Part shown: positions 17,038 to 25,690 of the stretch, piece after piece | Layout: every line of letters begins with the position of its first letter | Numbering within the stretch: the first letter of the stretch is position 1 | Assembly (NCBI GenBank): GCA_002070185.1 | Contig: MWCT01000001.1 | Coordinates: 1-64,000, forward strand | Source of the DNA: a candidate division BRC1 bacterium ADurb.Bin183 | Lineage (GTDB): Bacteria; Sumerlaeota; Sumerlaeia; MWCT01 | Direction of reading: 5' to 3' | Length of the DNA: 64,000 nt | Translations under genes and position numbers: made by a program | The notes under the pieces: generated by a model | The model's input: the letters and a program-made list of their open reading frames with translations, nothing else | The model's database searches: none | Told to the model about the DNA's origin: nothing

Positions 17038-18591
17038 ATGACCGAAAAAGAAAATTTTTCAAGCCAGGTCTGGGGCGGACGCATGGAGTCCGAGCCCTCT
17101 ATGATGAATGTTTATTTCTGCGCCGGGCGCGACCCATTCCCCAAACCTGCTGCTGATGAACTCCTCATCCCTTACGACATCTGGCTCAACAAGGTACATT
17201 GCCTCATGCTGCACAAACAAAAAATCATCAGCCGCGCGGACGCCTCCGCCATTCTTTTTGCTCTTGACGAAATCGCCCAGCAATACCGAGCCGGCGAGTT
17301 CCACGTGGACAAAGACAAAGAGGATGTACATATCAGCATCGAATCCCGCGTTGCCGAACTCGCAGGCGAAAAAGCCGCCGGACAGCTCCACACCGGACGC
17401 AGCCGCAACGACCAAGCCGCCGCCGACTGCCGCCTCTATGCCCGCGACCGCCTCCTCGAATTTTACAGCCGCCTCCTCAAACTCGTGGAAACGCTTCTTA
17501 ATACAGCCGCTCAACACTTCAAAACACCCATGCCCGGATTCACCCACTATCAACCCGCCGCCATCACCACATTCGGGCATCTCCTGCTCTCACATGCGCA
17601 GGCGTTCAAGCGCGACCTCACGCGGCTCGGCATGACTTACGAACAATGGAACACCTCGCCACTGGGCGCCGCTGCCGGCTTTGGCACATCATGGAACCTC
17701 GACCGCGAATATACCGCGCGCCTGCTCGGTTTCACCGCCGTTCAGGAAAACTCGCTCGACTGCATCTCCACCCGATGGGAGTTCGAAACGCAAATCGCTT
17801 TAAACATCTGCCTCTTCATGAACCATCTCTCAACGCTGGCGCAGGACATCATCATCCTCTCCATGCAACCGCGTCCGATGATTCGCATAGACGACACTCA
17901 CGTCACCGGCTCATCTATCATGCCCCAAAAACGAAATCCTGATTTTGCCGAAGTCACACGCGCCAAAGCCGCCTTCTGCCACGGCATCGCCATGACGCTC
18001 CTCTCCCTTTCCAAAGGCGCGCTCTCCGGATACAACCGCGACTCCCAATGGACTAAATACGCTATGATAGACCTCTTTGACGAGGTGCGATGGGCGCCTA
18101 TCGTTTTCACTGAGGTCCTCGCAAGCCTCAAGGTCAATAAAGACGAAATGCGCGCCCGATGCACGGAGGATTTCATCACAGCCGTGGATATCGCCGACTA
18201 TATTGCACAGGAAAAAAACATACCCTTCCGCGCCGCATATAAAGCCGTCTCGGAGGCGATCCTTGATTCCGAGTCCGCATCCAAGAAAAAAGGGAACTGC
18301 CGCGAGATAAGCCTGGATGCTCTCAACCGCCGCCTTATGAAACTGGGGAGAATCAACCCCAAATTGCGCAAATCGGAATGGGCGCTTCTATCCGCCGCAG
18401 GCGCGCCCCAGCGGCTAATTGAGCGGAAAAAACACATCGGCGCACCCGCGCCGGAAGCCGCCGCCAAAAATCACCAGACGCTCCAGAAAAATCTCCGCAC
18501 CAAACAAATCTGGTATTCCCACAAAGTCAAACAGCAGGAAGCCGTCCACAAGCTCCTTCAAGAGGAAATCGCCAAAGTCATAAAAAAATAG
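17038..18591 (+). CDS. argH: Argininosuccinate lyase
   Basis: 517 residues. Fumarase-superfamily motifs are intact: TGRSRNDQ near residue 119, GFTHYQPA near 165, and the flexible signature loop GSSIMPQKRNPD near residue 290, which carries the catalytic serine. The enzyme splits argininosuccinate to arginine and fumarate, the last step of arginine synthesis. The family is usually about 460 residues. Here the last 55 residues form an extra Lys/Gln-rich helical tail (NHQTLQKNLRTKQIW to IAKVIKK). The gene is alone on its strand; argF and argD are 34 kb away. The ribosome binding site is weak and distant. Confidence 0.92.
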   Translation: MTEKENFSSQVWGGRMESEPSMMNVYFCAGRDPFPKPAADELLIPYDIWLNKVHCLMLHKQKIISRADASAILFALDEIAQQYRAGEFHVDKDKEDVHISIESRVAELAGEKAAGQLHTGRSRNDQAAADCRLYARDRLLEFYSRLLKLVETLLNTAAQHFKTPMPGFTHYQPAAITTFGHLLLSHAQAFKRDLTRLGMTYEQWNTSPLGAAAGFGTSWNLDREYTARLLGFTAVQENSLDCISTRWEFETQIALNICLFMNHLSTLAQDIIILSMQPRPMIRIDDTHVTGSSIMPQKRNPDFAEVTRAKAAFCHGIAMTLLSLSKGALSGYNRDSQWTKYAMIDLFDEVRWAPIVFTEVLASLKVNKDEMRARCTEDFITAVDIADYIAQEKNIPFRAAYKAVSEAILDSESASKKKGNCREISLDALNRRLMKLGRINPKLRKSEWALLSAAGAPQRLIERKKHIGAPAPEAAAKNHQTLQKNLRTKQIWYSHKVKQQEAVHKLLQEEIAKVIKK

Positions 18592-18629
18592 TTTTCGGCG
18601 GGTCGTTCCGATTCGTTTCCCATCCAGCC

Positions 18630-20954
18630 TCAACGCAGGCGGACAAGGATAAAATCATTAAAGGCAATAGTCAGATTGCGGCGTGTTTCCTCAAAGCTTT
18701 TAGAGGCTCGCGCGCCGGGCTCGGCTATGAATTCCAGAATATTTGCCCCGTCTTTTGTCTCCAGCATCAACTCGATTGTCAAATTGTTGTTATCAAAACT
18801 ATAATCCTTGCCAATAAAATATTCCCCAACCTTGACGCCGTTCAGGTTCACCTGCAGCGTTCGGTCTATCTTGTAACTTTTGACATTCGCTCTCAATAAC
18901 ACTTGCCCCGCGCCTTTGGTATGAATTTCCATAGAGGCTTTATCTTTTATCCACCTGCCCCATGTTTCCGGCGCATACCACCCCTCGCCGTGAACCTGAA
19001 CAAGATGCGGCGGCTCCGATTCCTCCACGCGAACATCTCCCATAAATATCACAAAAGGATTGTCGTCTTTCCTGTCGGTTTTGAATGATGCCGCAATCGG
19101 CTCCGGCGACTCCAACAAGATAGTGGCAACGCCTTCGCCCTCTGACTGCACCCAGAATGTCCCCGACGTGGCATTGTCAAGCTCCGCACCCATCCGCATG
19201 GGAAGGCTGAACTCACCCAGTTTGATTCCGCGCTGCTTGACCAAAAGCGTTCGAGGCGCATCCAGTGCCTCCGCCTGAAAAAAGATTTTAACTCTTTGCC
19301 GTTTTTCTGAAAAAACATTCAGATGCGCAACGGTATTCATGAGATATTTACCAGATTCACGCGGAAGGAATCCGTTTCCACACCCTATGGCAATCGGCGA
19401 ATTGGCTCCGAAATCATGGTCAATTTCATAAATTACACTTCGCCAGCCATACCAGTGATGACCATTATCCGGCGCAAGGCGAAATTTGAAAAACAAAAAA
19501 TCCCTGTCCCGTCCAAGCGCCCTTATGCGATAATAATCAGATTGGATATCAGACCACACAACATATCGGATATTATTTTTTATATAATAATTATAATCAA
19601 GACGATCAGCCGACCACACATAAATTGAGTTCTTTTCCTTTATTTTTGAATAATATTGATCTGTCGGGAGCGAGAAAATTATCCCTTCGCCTGGCTTGAT
19701 ATGCTCTTGTATCCATTTGCCGGCTATCTTGTGCATATCATGAAAATGGACATGTTTCCAGAGAAAACCATATCGTGTTTGGAGACGCCATGAATTCTGG
19801 TTTGAAAAAGCCCCCAACAGGAAAAATAAAACAATACATGCACAATAGGCGGGAATTCGCATATACCCCAAGAAGCGTATAATACTCTTTTTCTCAAATC
19901 TCGCCGCCGCTGACCCTAAAAAATTTTCAATACCATCGAACGATGCGCCAATTAGAATCGCAAAAAAAGGCGCAAGATAAACATAATGTCTTTCCGCCGA
20001 GGGATGCACCCTTTTATATTTCATGATGGAAAGCCCCAGCACGTTTATTGCTAAAACAAACAAGACCTTGAAAAAAAAGATGTCGCGGGATTTTTGTCGA
20101 AAACACAAACACAGGACAAAACCTATCCCAAAAATAATTTTATACATCCAGCAGAGATAGGCGGAATCCGCCCCCAGTTGATATACCAACAAATTGATAT
20201 TTTTTAAAAGTATCGCGCCTAATTCAGCCATGCCATAATTTTTTCCAAAACGTTCGGATAAAACCTTGCTCGCCCAGCCCATTGTTCCTGACGGTATCAG
20301 AATATACCTTGCCGCGACAGATATAGTCCCAATGACTGTCAAAATTACCATATCACGCCATTTGCGAGTTGACGCGTAAAAAAGAAAAATCACTGGATAG
20401 AAAAACCCAGCCTCAAGGCGGACCCACAACGATACGGCAATTACTATCGCAATTAACCAAGACGGCTTTTTTTCTACATAAAGCCACATTGTTAATACAC
20501 TCAAACACATGAAAAGCGGTTCCGACAGAACAGCAAGGGCATTGGTCAGCCATCCAAGGCTCGTGAACGACAAAAGAGCTGCCGCATAAAGCCCGCATCG
20601 TCTTGATATGCGCTTAATGGCAATATCATACACGAGAACGATGGTTATGGTTGTTGAGGCAAGTGAGAGAATTTTGCCTCCCAAATAACCGCTGCGGAAT
20701 ATCAGCGCTAAAATGTATAGAAGAAAAGTGAAAAGAAAATGCGCCTCTCTGCCGAAAAAGGAATGCCCCCAATAACCGTCTCGGATAGCTTTATCTGCAT
20801 AATTCACATAATTGAATGCATCTTCTGGAGCATCGGGAACATACATGATAAATGCTATCTTGAATATTATTCCAAGAAAAAGAATGAGAAGAAAAACACG
20901 GTCTCTTAAAATCGAGTTTTTTTTCAACGCTGTTTCATTTTTGATTTCCGTCAA
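18630..20954 (-). CDS. GT-C membrane glycosyltransferase (PMT/ArnT-like) with C-terminal beta domain
   Basis: About 774 residues from a TTG at 20954, preceded by AAAGGACAGG. An in-frame TTG at 20993 would overlap tonB by 26 bases and has no such site. The N-terminal half is a polytopic membrane domain with ten or more helices. Its first outside loop has an acidic PDAPEDAF motif, as in GT39/ArnT enzymes that take sugars from polyprenyl-phosphate donors. The last 300 residues are soluble and beta-rich (for example QVLLRANVKSYKI, NLTIELMLETKDGANILEF), resembling a carbohydrate-binding module. The acceptor could be protein or lipid. It is the distal gene of the parA-parB-exbB-exbD-tonB run. Confidence 0.75.
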   Translation of the reverse strand: MTEIKNETALKKNSILRDRVFLLILFLGIIFKIAFIMYVPDAPEDAFNYVNYADKAIRDGYWGHSFFGREAHFLFTFLLYILALIFRSGYLGGKILSLASTTITIVLVYDIAIKRISRRCGLYAAALLSFTSLGWLTNALAVLSEPLFMCLSVLTMWLYVEKKPSWLIAIVIAVSLWVRLEAGFFYPVIFLFYASTRKWRDMVILTVIGTISVAARYILIPSGTMGWASKVLSERFGKNYGMAELGAILLKNINLLVYQLGADSAYLCWMYKIIFGIGFVLCLCFRQKSRDIFFFKVLFVLAINVLGLSIMKYKRVHPSAERHYVYLAPFFAILIGASFDGIENFLGSAAARFEKKSIIRFLGYMRIPAYCACIVLFFLLGAFSNQNSWRLQTRYGFLWKHVHFHDMHKIAGKWIQEHIKPGEGIIFSLPTDQYYSKIKEKNSIYVWSADRLDYNYYIKNNIRYVVWSDIQSDYYRIRALGRDRDFLFFKFRLAPDNGHHWYGWRSVIYEIDHDFGANSPIAIGCGNGFLPRESGKYLMNTVAHLNVFSEKRQRVKIFFQAEALDAPRTLLVKQRGIKLGEFSLPMRMGAELDNATSGTFWVQSEGEGVATILLESPEPIAASFKTDRKDDNPFVIFMGDVRVEESEPPHLVQVHGEGWYAPETWGRWIKDKASMEIHTKGAGQVLLRANVKSYKIDRTLQVNLNGVKVGEYFIGKDYSFDNNNLTIELMLETKDGANILEFIAEPGARASKSFEETRRNLTIAFNDFILVRLR

Positions 20955-20967
20955 CGACCTGTCCTTT

Positions 20968-21795
20968 CTACGGAGAATAATCAAAATTGGCAAGGATGGT
21001 TATCGAAGACTCCTTGAACGAATCCGGCAGCGGCCCAAGAAAGCCTGTCTGCTCGACAGCCTCCAAGGCGAACTTATCCAAATCCCGCTGTCCGGTCGAA
21101 CGGACAACGCGTATATCATAAATGCGCCCTTCGCGGTCCACGCGAAACTCCACCGCGCAGTAAATTCCCTCATAGCGCTGCGAGCGCATCAGTTTGAAAT
21201 TCCCCTCAATCTTTTGCTGCGCCATCAAAAGATAATAATTTGGAATCTTGTCGCTTGCTGTTATTTTAAGCGGCAGCTGGTCGGCAACCGGCACATTCGG
21301 CTGCGGGGCGGGCGCTTGGCGCGCTGTTTGCTGCGGGCGAGGATGGAACGAAGGCTGGGACGGCAGAGGGGGCCAAGGCGTTCTGGCGGGCGGCGGCGTT
21401 CGCGCGGGCGCTGTGCTCGGCGACGGCGTCTTTTTCGGCGCAGGCGGCTCTTTGGGGACTTTTTTTTCTGTGGGCTTTTCTATGACTTTCTTCGGCTCCG
21501 GTTTAGGTTCGGGTTTCGGTTCTTGCTTTGGTTTGGGCGGTTCCGGCTTAGGCGGTTCAGGCTTGGGCTCTTCTTTTTTAACCTGAGGAGCGGGCGTCTT
21601 TACCGGTTCCTTCGGCGGCGCCGGCGTCATAACGTGTTTTGGTTTTTCATCTTTCGGAGGCGGGTTGACAAACTTCACCTGCATGGCATTGGCGGGTTTG
21701 AGCCGGATAAATTTCACCTGAATGGCGGATAATATCAAAAACGCCGCCGCAACTGCTATATGAAAAATTAAAGAAAAAATTATCGTTTTGTTCAT
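20968..21795 (-). CDS. TonB/TolA-like energy transducer
   Basis: About 275 residues from ATG 21795 with GGAAGA upstream; a TTG 15 bases earlier is possible. One N-terminal membrane helix (MNKTIIFSLIFHIAVAAAFL) is followed by a long Pro/Lys-rich spacer (PKPEPPKPEPPKPKQEPKPE type) and a C-terminal TonB/TolA globular domain with RYEGIYCAVEFRVDREGRI and a final beta strand ILANFDY. TonB and TolA carry proton-motive force from ExbBD/TolQR to outer-membrane receptors or Tol-Pal. The spacer length and the preceding exbB/exbD genes support either. No tolB or pal lies nearby, so Tol versus Ton is undecided. Confidence 0.88.
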   Translation of the reverse strand: MNKTIIFSLIFHIAVAAAFLILSAIQVKFIRLKPANAMQVKFVNPPPKDEKPKHVMTPAPPKEPVKTPAPQVKKEEPKPEPPKPEPPKPKQEPKPEPKPEPKKVIEKPTEKKVPKEPPAPKKTPSPSTAPARTPPPARTPWPPLPSQPSFHPRPQQTARQAPAPQPNVPVADQLPLKITASDKIPNYYLLMAQQKIEGNFKLMRSQRYEGIYCAVEFRVDREGRIYDIRVVRSTGQRDLDKFALEAVEQTGFLGPLPDSFKESSITILANFDYSP

Positions 21796-21842
21796 GCCGG
21801 TCTTCCACAACAGCCAATAAACTGCATTCTGCGGATATCCGC

Positions 21843-22268
21843 CTACTTTTCCACTGCCGGCTCCGTCACCAGACCCACGCCTGTCACGCCCGCCTTCTGA
21901 ACGGCGTTCAGGACCTTTGCCACAATTTCATAAGGCACGGTCTTGTCCGCCTCAATCAGGACATCCAGATTCTTTTTCCTTTCATACATTGCTTTTATTT
22001 GAACCGTCAAGTCGCTTATCGTTACGCGTTTGTCGTCAATATAAATCCGTTCCTCTTCTCCGCGCTCCGGCGCCTTGCGAACCACAACCGTTATTGAATC
22101 CTTCGGTTTCAAGTTTGTTGCCTTGACTTCCGGCAAATCTAATTCCATCCCGTGCTTCAAGGTCGGGGCAATCAGCATAAAGGCGATTAACAAATTAAAT
22201 GTCATATCCATAAAGGAAGTCAAGTTGATGCTTCCCATCTTCTCCAAATTTGTTCGCCTTCTCTTCAT
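21843..22268 (-). CDS. ExbD/TolR-family biopolymer transport protein
   Basis: 141 residues with the ExbD/TolR layout: short cytoplasmic N terminus, a single helix with a membrane Asp (SFMDMTFNLLIAFMLIAP) and a periplasmic domain. The conserved acidic residue in the helix is needed for proton use in the family. The end YEIVAKVLNAVQKAGVTGVGLVTEP is the typical C-terminal fold. The start follows the exbB stop by four bases, so the two are translated together. Confidence 0.92.
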   Translation of the reverse strand: MKRRRTNLEKMGSINLTSFMDMTFNLLIAFMLIAPTLKHGMELDLPEVKATNLKPKDSITVVVRKAPERGEEERIYIDDKRVTISDLTVQIKAMYERKKNLDVLIEADKTVPYEIVAKVLNAVQKAGVTGVGLVTEPAVEK

Positions 22269-22272
22269 TCGT

Positions 22273-23058
22273 CTAACCCTTGGAATTCCTCCTCAGCACA
22301 TTCTTCTGGATGATGTTCGACACCTCATGCCCAAAGGCGTCCATTCGCCGTTCCAAGTCCTGAACTACGCTGTAAAAATATGCATAAGCGATAACCGCAG
22401 GAATAGCCGCAATGAGCCCAGCAACAGTTGTCATAAGCGCGGTTGATACGCCCGGAGCCAAACTACCAACAGCCGCCGTGCCCTCTTTCGCAACCACCTG
22501 AAAGGCGCCCAATATACCCCAGACTGTCCCAAACAAACCAATCAGCGGGCTTACATTTGCAATGCCAAGAAGCAACCCCAGCTTATCCTCAAGCCTATGA
22601 ATTTCTTTCGATGCGGCGATCTCTATCGCCCTTTCCACATTCTCCTTAGAATTGGCTATTTTGGCGTCAAGTGACAAACCTTTCTCGTTCTGATACCAGT
22701 TCACCATTTCCATTTCCAGATAGGCCTCCCGCAGAACCTGAGCCAATGGACTATCCTGATAACCGCCTGCCAATTGAAAGGAATGAAGAAGGTTGCCTTC
22801 GCCGCCCATGCATCGCTCTAGAAATATCTTCGTTTGGCTCTTTGCCAGATGTAGATATAAGGCTTTATATGCAATCACGCCCCACGAAAGAATGCTTCCT
22901 ATCGCCGTAGCAATCAGGCAAATCATACCTACCAAGTCGTTATCCTTGACAGCCTGAATAACATCTGCCGCTAACCATGTAAAGCGGGATTGCAGGACAA
23001 TCGGCGTGGCGGGCACCAGCGGAGCCAAACGCGACAACGCTGCAGTAAAGTATATCAT
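22273..23058 (-). CDS. ExbB/TolQ/MotA-family proton channel protein
   Basis: 261 residues with three membrane segments (about 43-63, 163-185, 200-225) and the family block PLIGLFGTVWGILGAF followed by APGVSTALMTTVAGLIAAIPAVIAYAYFY. ExbB/TolQ assembles with ExbD/TolR into the proton-driven motor that energises TonB/TolA. It begins seven bases after the parB stop, extending the parAB operon. This linkage of chromosome partition and Ton/Tol genes is a layout I recall from several environmental phyla, but the functional connection is unclear. Confidence 0.92.
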   Translation of the reverse strand: MIYFTAALSRLAPLVPATPIVLQSRFTWLAADVIQAVKDNDLVGMICLIATAIGSILSWGVIAYKALYLHLAKSQTKIFLERCMGGEGNLLHSFQLAGGYQDSPLAQVLREAYLEMEMVNWYQNEKGLSLDAKIANSKENVERAIEIAASKEIHRLEDKLGLLLGIANVSPLIGLFGTVWGILGAFQVVAKEGTAAVGSLAPGVSTALMTTVAGLIAAIPAVIAYAYFYSVVQDLERRMDAFGHEVSNIIQKNVLRRNSKG

Positions 23059-23065
23059 CTTGACG

Positions 23066-23962
23066 CTAATCCCCTTGAGTAATTCCCAGAATTTCTAATA
23101 TCCTGTCCATATCATCCAAATTCGAATAAGATATAACTATCTTTCCGGCGGTTTTGCTTGCAGGACGTATCTGAACGCGAGTCCCAAGCGCTCCCATCAT
23201 CCTCTCTTCTATCTCGCAAATATCCGCCGGACGGCTCGGCGGCTTTTTTTTGCCGGCGATTGATTTTTTCTCTTTCAATTCGCGGGCGATGGCTTCTGTC
23301 TGGCGCACGGAGAGATCTTTTTCGACTATCTGCGCCCAGAGTTTTGCCTGCAGCCGCCGGTCGTCAATGGTCAAAAGCGCTCTAGCATGACCCGAGGTTA
23401 ACCGCCCCACCTCCAAATCTTCTATGATTGTCGGCGGCAATTTCAAAAGCCGCAAGCTGTTTGCCACCGTCGAGCGCTCTTTGCCGACTCGCGCCGCCGC
23501 CTCCTCCTGCGTCAAACCAAACTTGACGATGAGTTCCTCATAACCCTTTGCCTCTTCTATCGGATTCAGATTTTCGCGTTGAAGGTTTTCTATCAAGGCA
23601 AGTTCAAGACATTGCTCATCCGTCGCATGTATGACCAGACATGGTATCTGGGTAAGACCCGCCAATTTTGCGGCGCGAAGTCTTCGCTCCCCCGCCACAA
23701 GCTGGAAGCCCTGCCCGATTGATTTGACAAGGATGGGCTGAAGGACTCCGCGCTCTTTGATAGATGCGGACATCTCCGCAAGTTTTTCATCGTCAAAAGA
23801 GCGGCGCGGTTGATAGGGATTGGTTTTGATTGAGGCAATGGCGATATTTTTTAGGCTCGTGCTCAAATCTGCAGCGGAGGCGTCGGGCGCCGCCGCTTTC
23901 GCCGTATATGGGAACAGAGTATCCAAACCGCGTCCAAGGGCTTTTTTCTTGGGAGAAGTCAC
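23066..23962 (-). CDS. parB: Chromosome partition protein ParB
   Basis: 298 residues. ParB/Spo0J layout: N-terminal GLGRGLDTLF-like LGRGLD motif, the ParB CTPase box with ERRLRAAKLAGL (residues 100-120), the LENLQRENLNPIEEAKGYEEL segment, a helix-turn-helix (GLTQEEAAARVGKERSTVANSLRLLKLP, residues about 150-180) and a C-terminal dimerisation domain. ParB binds parS and loads as a CTP-dependent clamp to condense the origin region. It overlaps parA by four bases. A perfect parS lies 850 bases upstream at 24826. Confidence 0.96.
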   Translation of the reverse strand: MTSPKKKALGRGLDTLFPYTAKAAAPDASAADLSTSLKNIAIASIKTNPYQPRRSFDDEKLAEMSASIKERGVLQPILVKSIGQGFQLVAGERRLRAAKLAGLTQIPCLVIHATDEQCLELALIENLQRENLNPIEEAKGYEELIVKFGLTQEEAAARVGKERSTVANSLRLLKLPPTIIEDLEVGRLTSGHARALLTIDDRRLQAKLWAQIVEKDLSVRQTEAIARELKEKKSIAGKKKPPSRPADICEIEERMMGALGTRVQIRPASKTAGKIVISYSNLDDMDRILEILGITQGD

Positions 23963-24813
23963 TGCATAACCTCCTGAGATGCTTCTGCCGCCGGGTTTTC
24001 CGTCGGTTGTGTGATTTCTGGCGGCTTTTTGAAATTTTCAATTTTTTTGATTACTTCCTCGCAGAAATTCATATAGCACTGCGCCCCAACAGAATTATTA
24101 TCATACAAGATAATGGGCCTGCCAAAACTGGGCGCCTCGCTTAAGCGGATGTTTCGGGCAATAAACGTTTGAAAGACCGCATCGCCAAAATGCGATTGGA
24201 CATCTTCTGCCACCTGCCGCGCAAGATTCGTCCGACCGTCATACATCGTGATAAGCAGCCCCAAAAGGTCGAGGTCGGGATTAAACGATGAGCGAATGCG
24301 GCGATACGTTTCCATCAGAAGCGATAAACCCTCTAAGGCGTAATATTCGCATTGCACCGGCACAAGGAGGGCATCCGCCGCCGTCAGGGTGTTTATTGTC
24401 AAAAGCCCAAGCGAAGGCGGCGCATCAATGATGATATAATCAAAGCGCAATTTAACCGATTGAATCACATGGCGCAACCGACGCTCCTTGTCATCAACGC
24501 CGAGGAGGTCCATTTCCGCGCCGATAATCTGGATATTGGAGGGCAGAAGCCACAACTGCGGCATCAGCGGATTGAGCATAATGGATTCCGGCGAAAGCGT
24601 AGAGCCGAGCAGCAGGTCATAAACAGTCATTGGAAGCGCGTGTTTATCCACCCCCAGACCGCTTGTGGCGTTTCCCTGCGGGTCCATATCAACAAGGAGG
24701 GTGCGGCGTCCCTTATGAGCCAGACATGCCGCCAGATTAATGGAGGTTGTCGTCTTGCCGACACCCCCTTTTTGGTTGGCAATCGCAATAGTAAAAGACA
24801 TGGCACAGTCCAT
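23959..24813 (-). CDS. parA: Chromosome partition ATPase ParA (Soj)
   Basis: 284 residues. Deviant Walker A motif NQKGGVGKTT near residue 14, Walker A-prime VDMDPQGN near 43 and Walker B YIIIDAPPSLGLLT near 125. ParA dimers bind DNA when ATP-bound and pull ParB-parS complexes apart. Two Met starts, at 24813 and 24801, are possible; neither has a strong binding site. The parS site ends 13 bases upstream of the first start, so ParB binding could repress the operon, as in Bacillus-like systems. Confidence 0.96.
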   Translation of the reverse strand: MDCAMSFTIAIANQKGGVGKTTTSINLAACLAHKGRRTLLVDMDPQGNATSGLGVDKHALPMTVYDLLLGSTLSPESIMLNPLMPQLWLLPSNIQIIGAEMDLLGVDDKERRLRHVIQSVKLRFDYIIIDAPPSLGLLTINTLTAADALLVPVQCEYYALEGLSLLMETYRRIRSSFNPDLDLLGLLITMYDGRTNLARQVAEDVQSHFGDAVFQTFIARNIRLSEAPSFGRPIILYDNNSVGAQCYMNFCEEVIKKIENFKKPPEITQPTENPAAEASQEVMQ

Positions 24814-24825
24814 TAAAAAACGGAA

Positions 24826-24841
24826 TGTTTCACGTGAAACA
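24826..24841. promoter_or_regulatory. parS centromere site (perfect 16-base palindrome)
   Basis: TGTTTCACGTGAAACA matches the bacterial parS consensus at all 16 positions. It sits in the parA leader, upstream of the parAB genes it serves, and should be the binding site of the ParB encoded next door. This supports a chromosomal origin-proximal location for the window. Confidence 0.95.
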
Positions 24842-24861
24842 ATTTCATTCCTATATACTTG

Positions 24862-24876
24862 AAGACTAATAGTCTT
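24862..24876. repeat. Short inverted repeat in the parA-lipoprotein intergenic region
   Basis: AAGACTAATAGTCTT is a perfect inverted repeat of seven bases around a central A, followed on the plus strand by a run of Ts. It could be an operator or a weak terminator; nothing in it decides. Confidence 0.4.
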
Positions 24877-24995
24877 ACTTTTTTCGCTTTCAAGATAAAA
24901 ATGATTTGATTTGCATTTTTTTGAAAAAAGGGCACTTGACTAAATTTTTCCCGCATTTATTCGTAATTAAACTATTTTATTTACGGATAATCGCC

Positions 24996-25646
24996 ATGAT
25001 GAAATATTTTTTTACGCCGTTTTTATTCCTGCTTTTAGGTTGCGCCGCATATCGCACAAAAATCACAATTGCCGAAACTCGGGATATTCTGTCGCAATCG
25101 GAAAAATATAATGTCCGCGAATATGCGTCCGATTATTATGATATCGCCATCAATCACATCAACTCCGCCGAAAACATGCTGAAACGAAACCGCCCCAAAG
25201 AAGGGCTTGCCTCAGCCGAGGCGGCGCTCTTAAAGGCGCGCGAGGCTTTTGATACAGCCATCCGCTCCCAAGCCGCGCTCCTGCTAAAAAAAGCGCGCGA
25301 TGCCCGCGGCTCCGCTACGGCAAACGCCGCCCAAACAATGCACGCCGAATCCTTTGCCCTCATCGAAAATTATAACAAAGATGCGGAGCAGGCTTATGTC
25401 GCCGGAAAATTCGAAGAATCCATCCGCGCGTCCGAACTCGCCCTGTATCATTCTAATATTATATCAGAGATTAACAAAGAAGAAGTCCGATTAAAAATTG
25501 AACAAATTAATAAAAAAATGGAATCATTTAACGGCTCCGACGATGAAAAACTGAAAATTAGCAAAAATCTTGAAGAGGCAGAACGCCTAAACAATCTCGG
25601 TCAATATTCTCAGGCGCTTAATTTATTGCGAGCGCTTGATAACTAA
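24996..25646 (+). CDS. DUF4398-like coiled-coil lipoprotein
   Basis: About 216 residues from ATG 24996; a longer version from 24906 would place 30 unusual residues before the signal. The lipobox is LLGCAAY. The mature protein is nearly all helix, with TPR-like/DUF4398 features: DYYDIAINHINSAENMLKRN, AEAALLKAREAFDTAIRSQ and ending EEAERLNNLGQYSQALNLL. Such lipoproteins are envelope-associated, of unknown function. It stands alone between parS and proS. Confidence 0.7.
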   Translation: MMKYFFTPFLFLLLGCAAYRTKITIAETRDILSQSEKYNVREYASDYYDIAINHINSAENMLKRNRPKEGLASAEAALLKAREAFDTAIRSQAALLLKKARDARGSATANAAQTMHAESFALIENYNKDAEQAYVAGKFEESIRASELALYHSNIISEINKEEVRLKIEQINKKMESFNGSDDEKLKISKNLEEAERLNNLGQYSQALNLLRALDN

Positions 25647-25690
25647 GTTGTTTAATTTGTATATACATATTTATCCCACGGAGGTATCTC

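Noticed and set aside
20812-21732. 306-codon plus-strand frame opposite tonB
   Set aside because: Arg-rich low-complexity product arising from the Pro/Lys repeat on the other strand.
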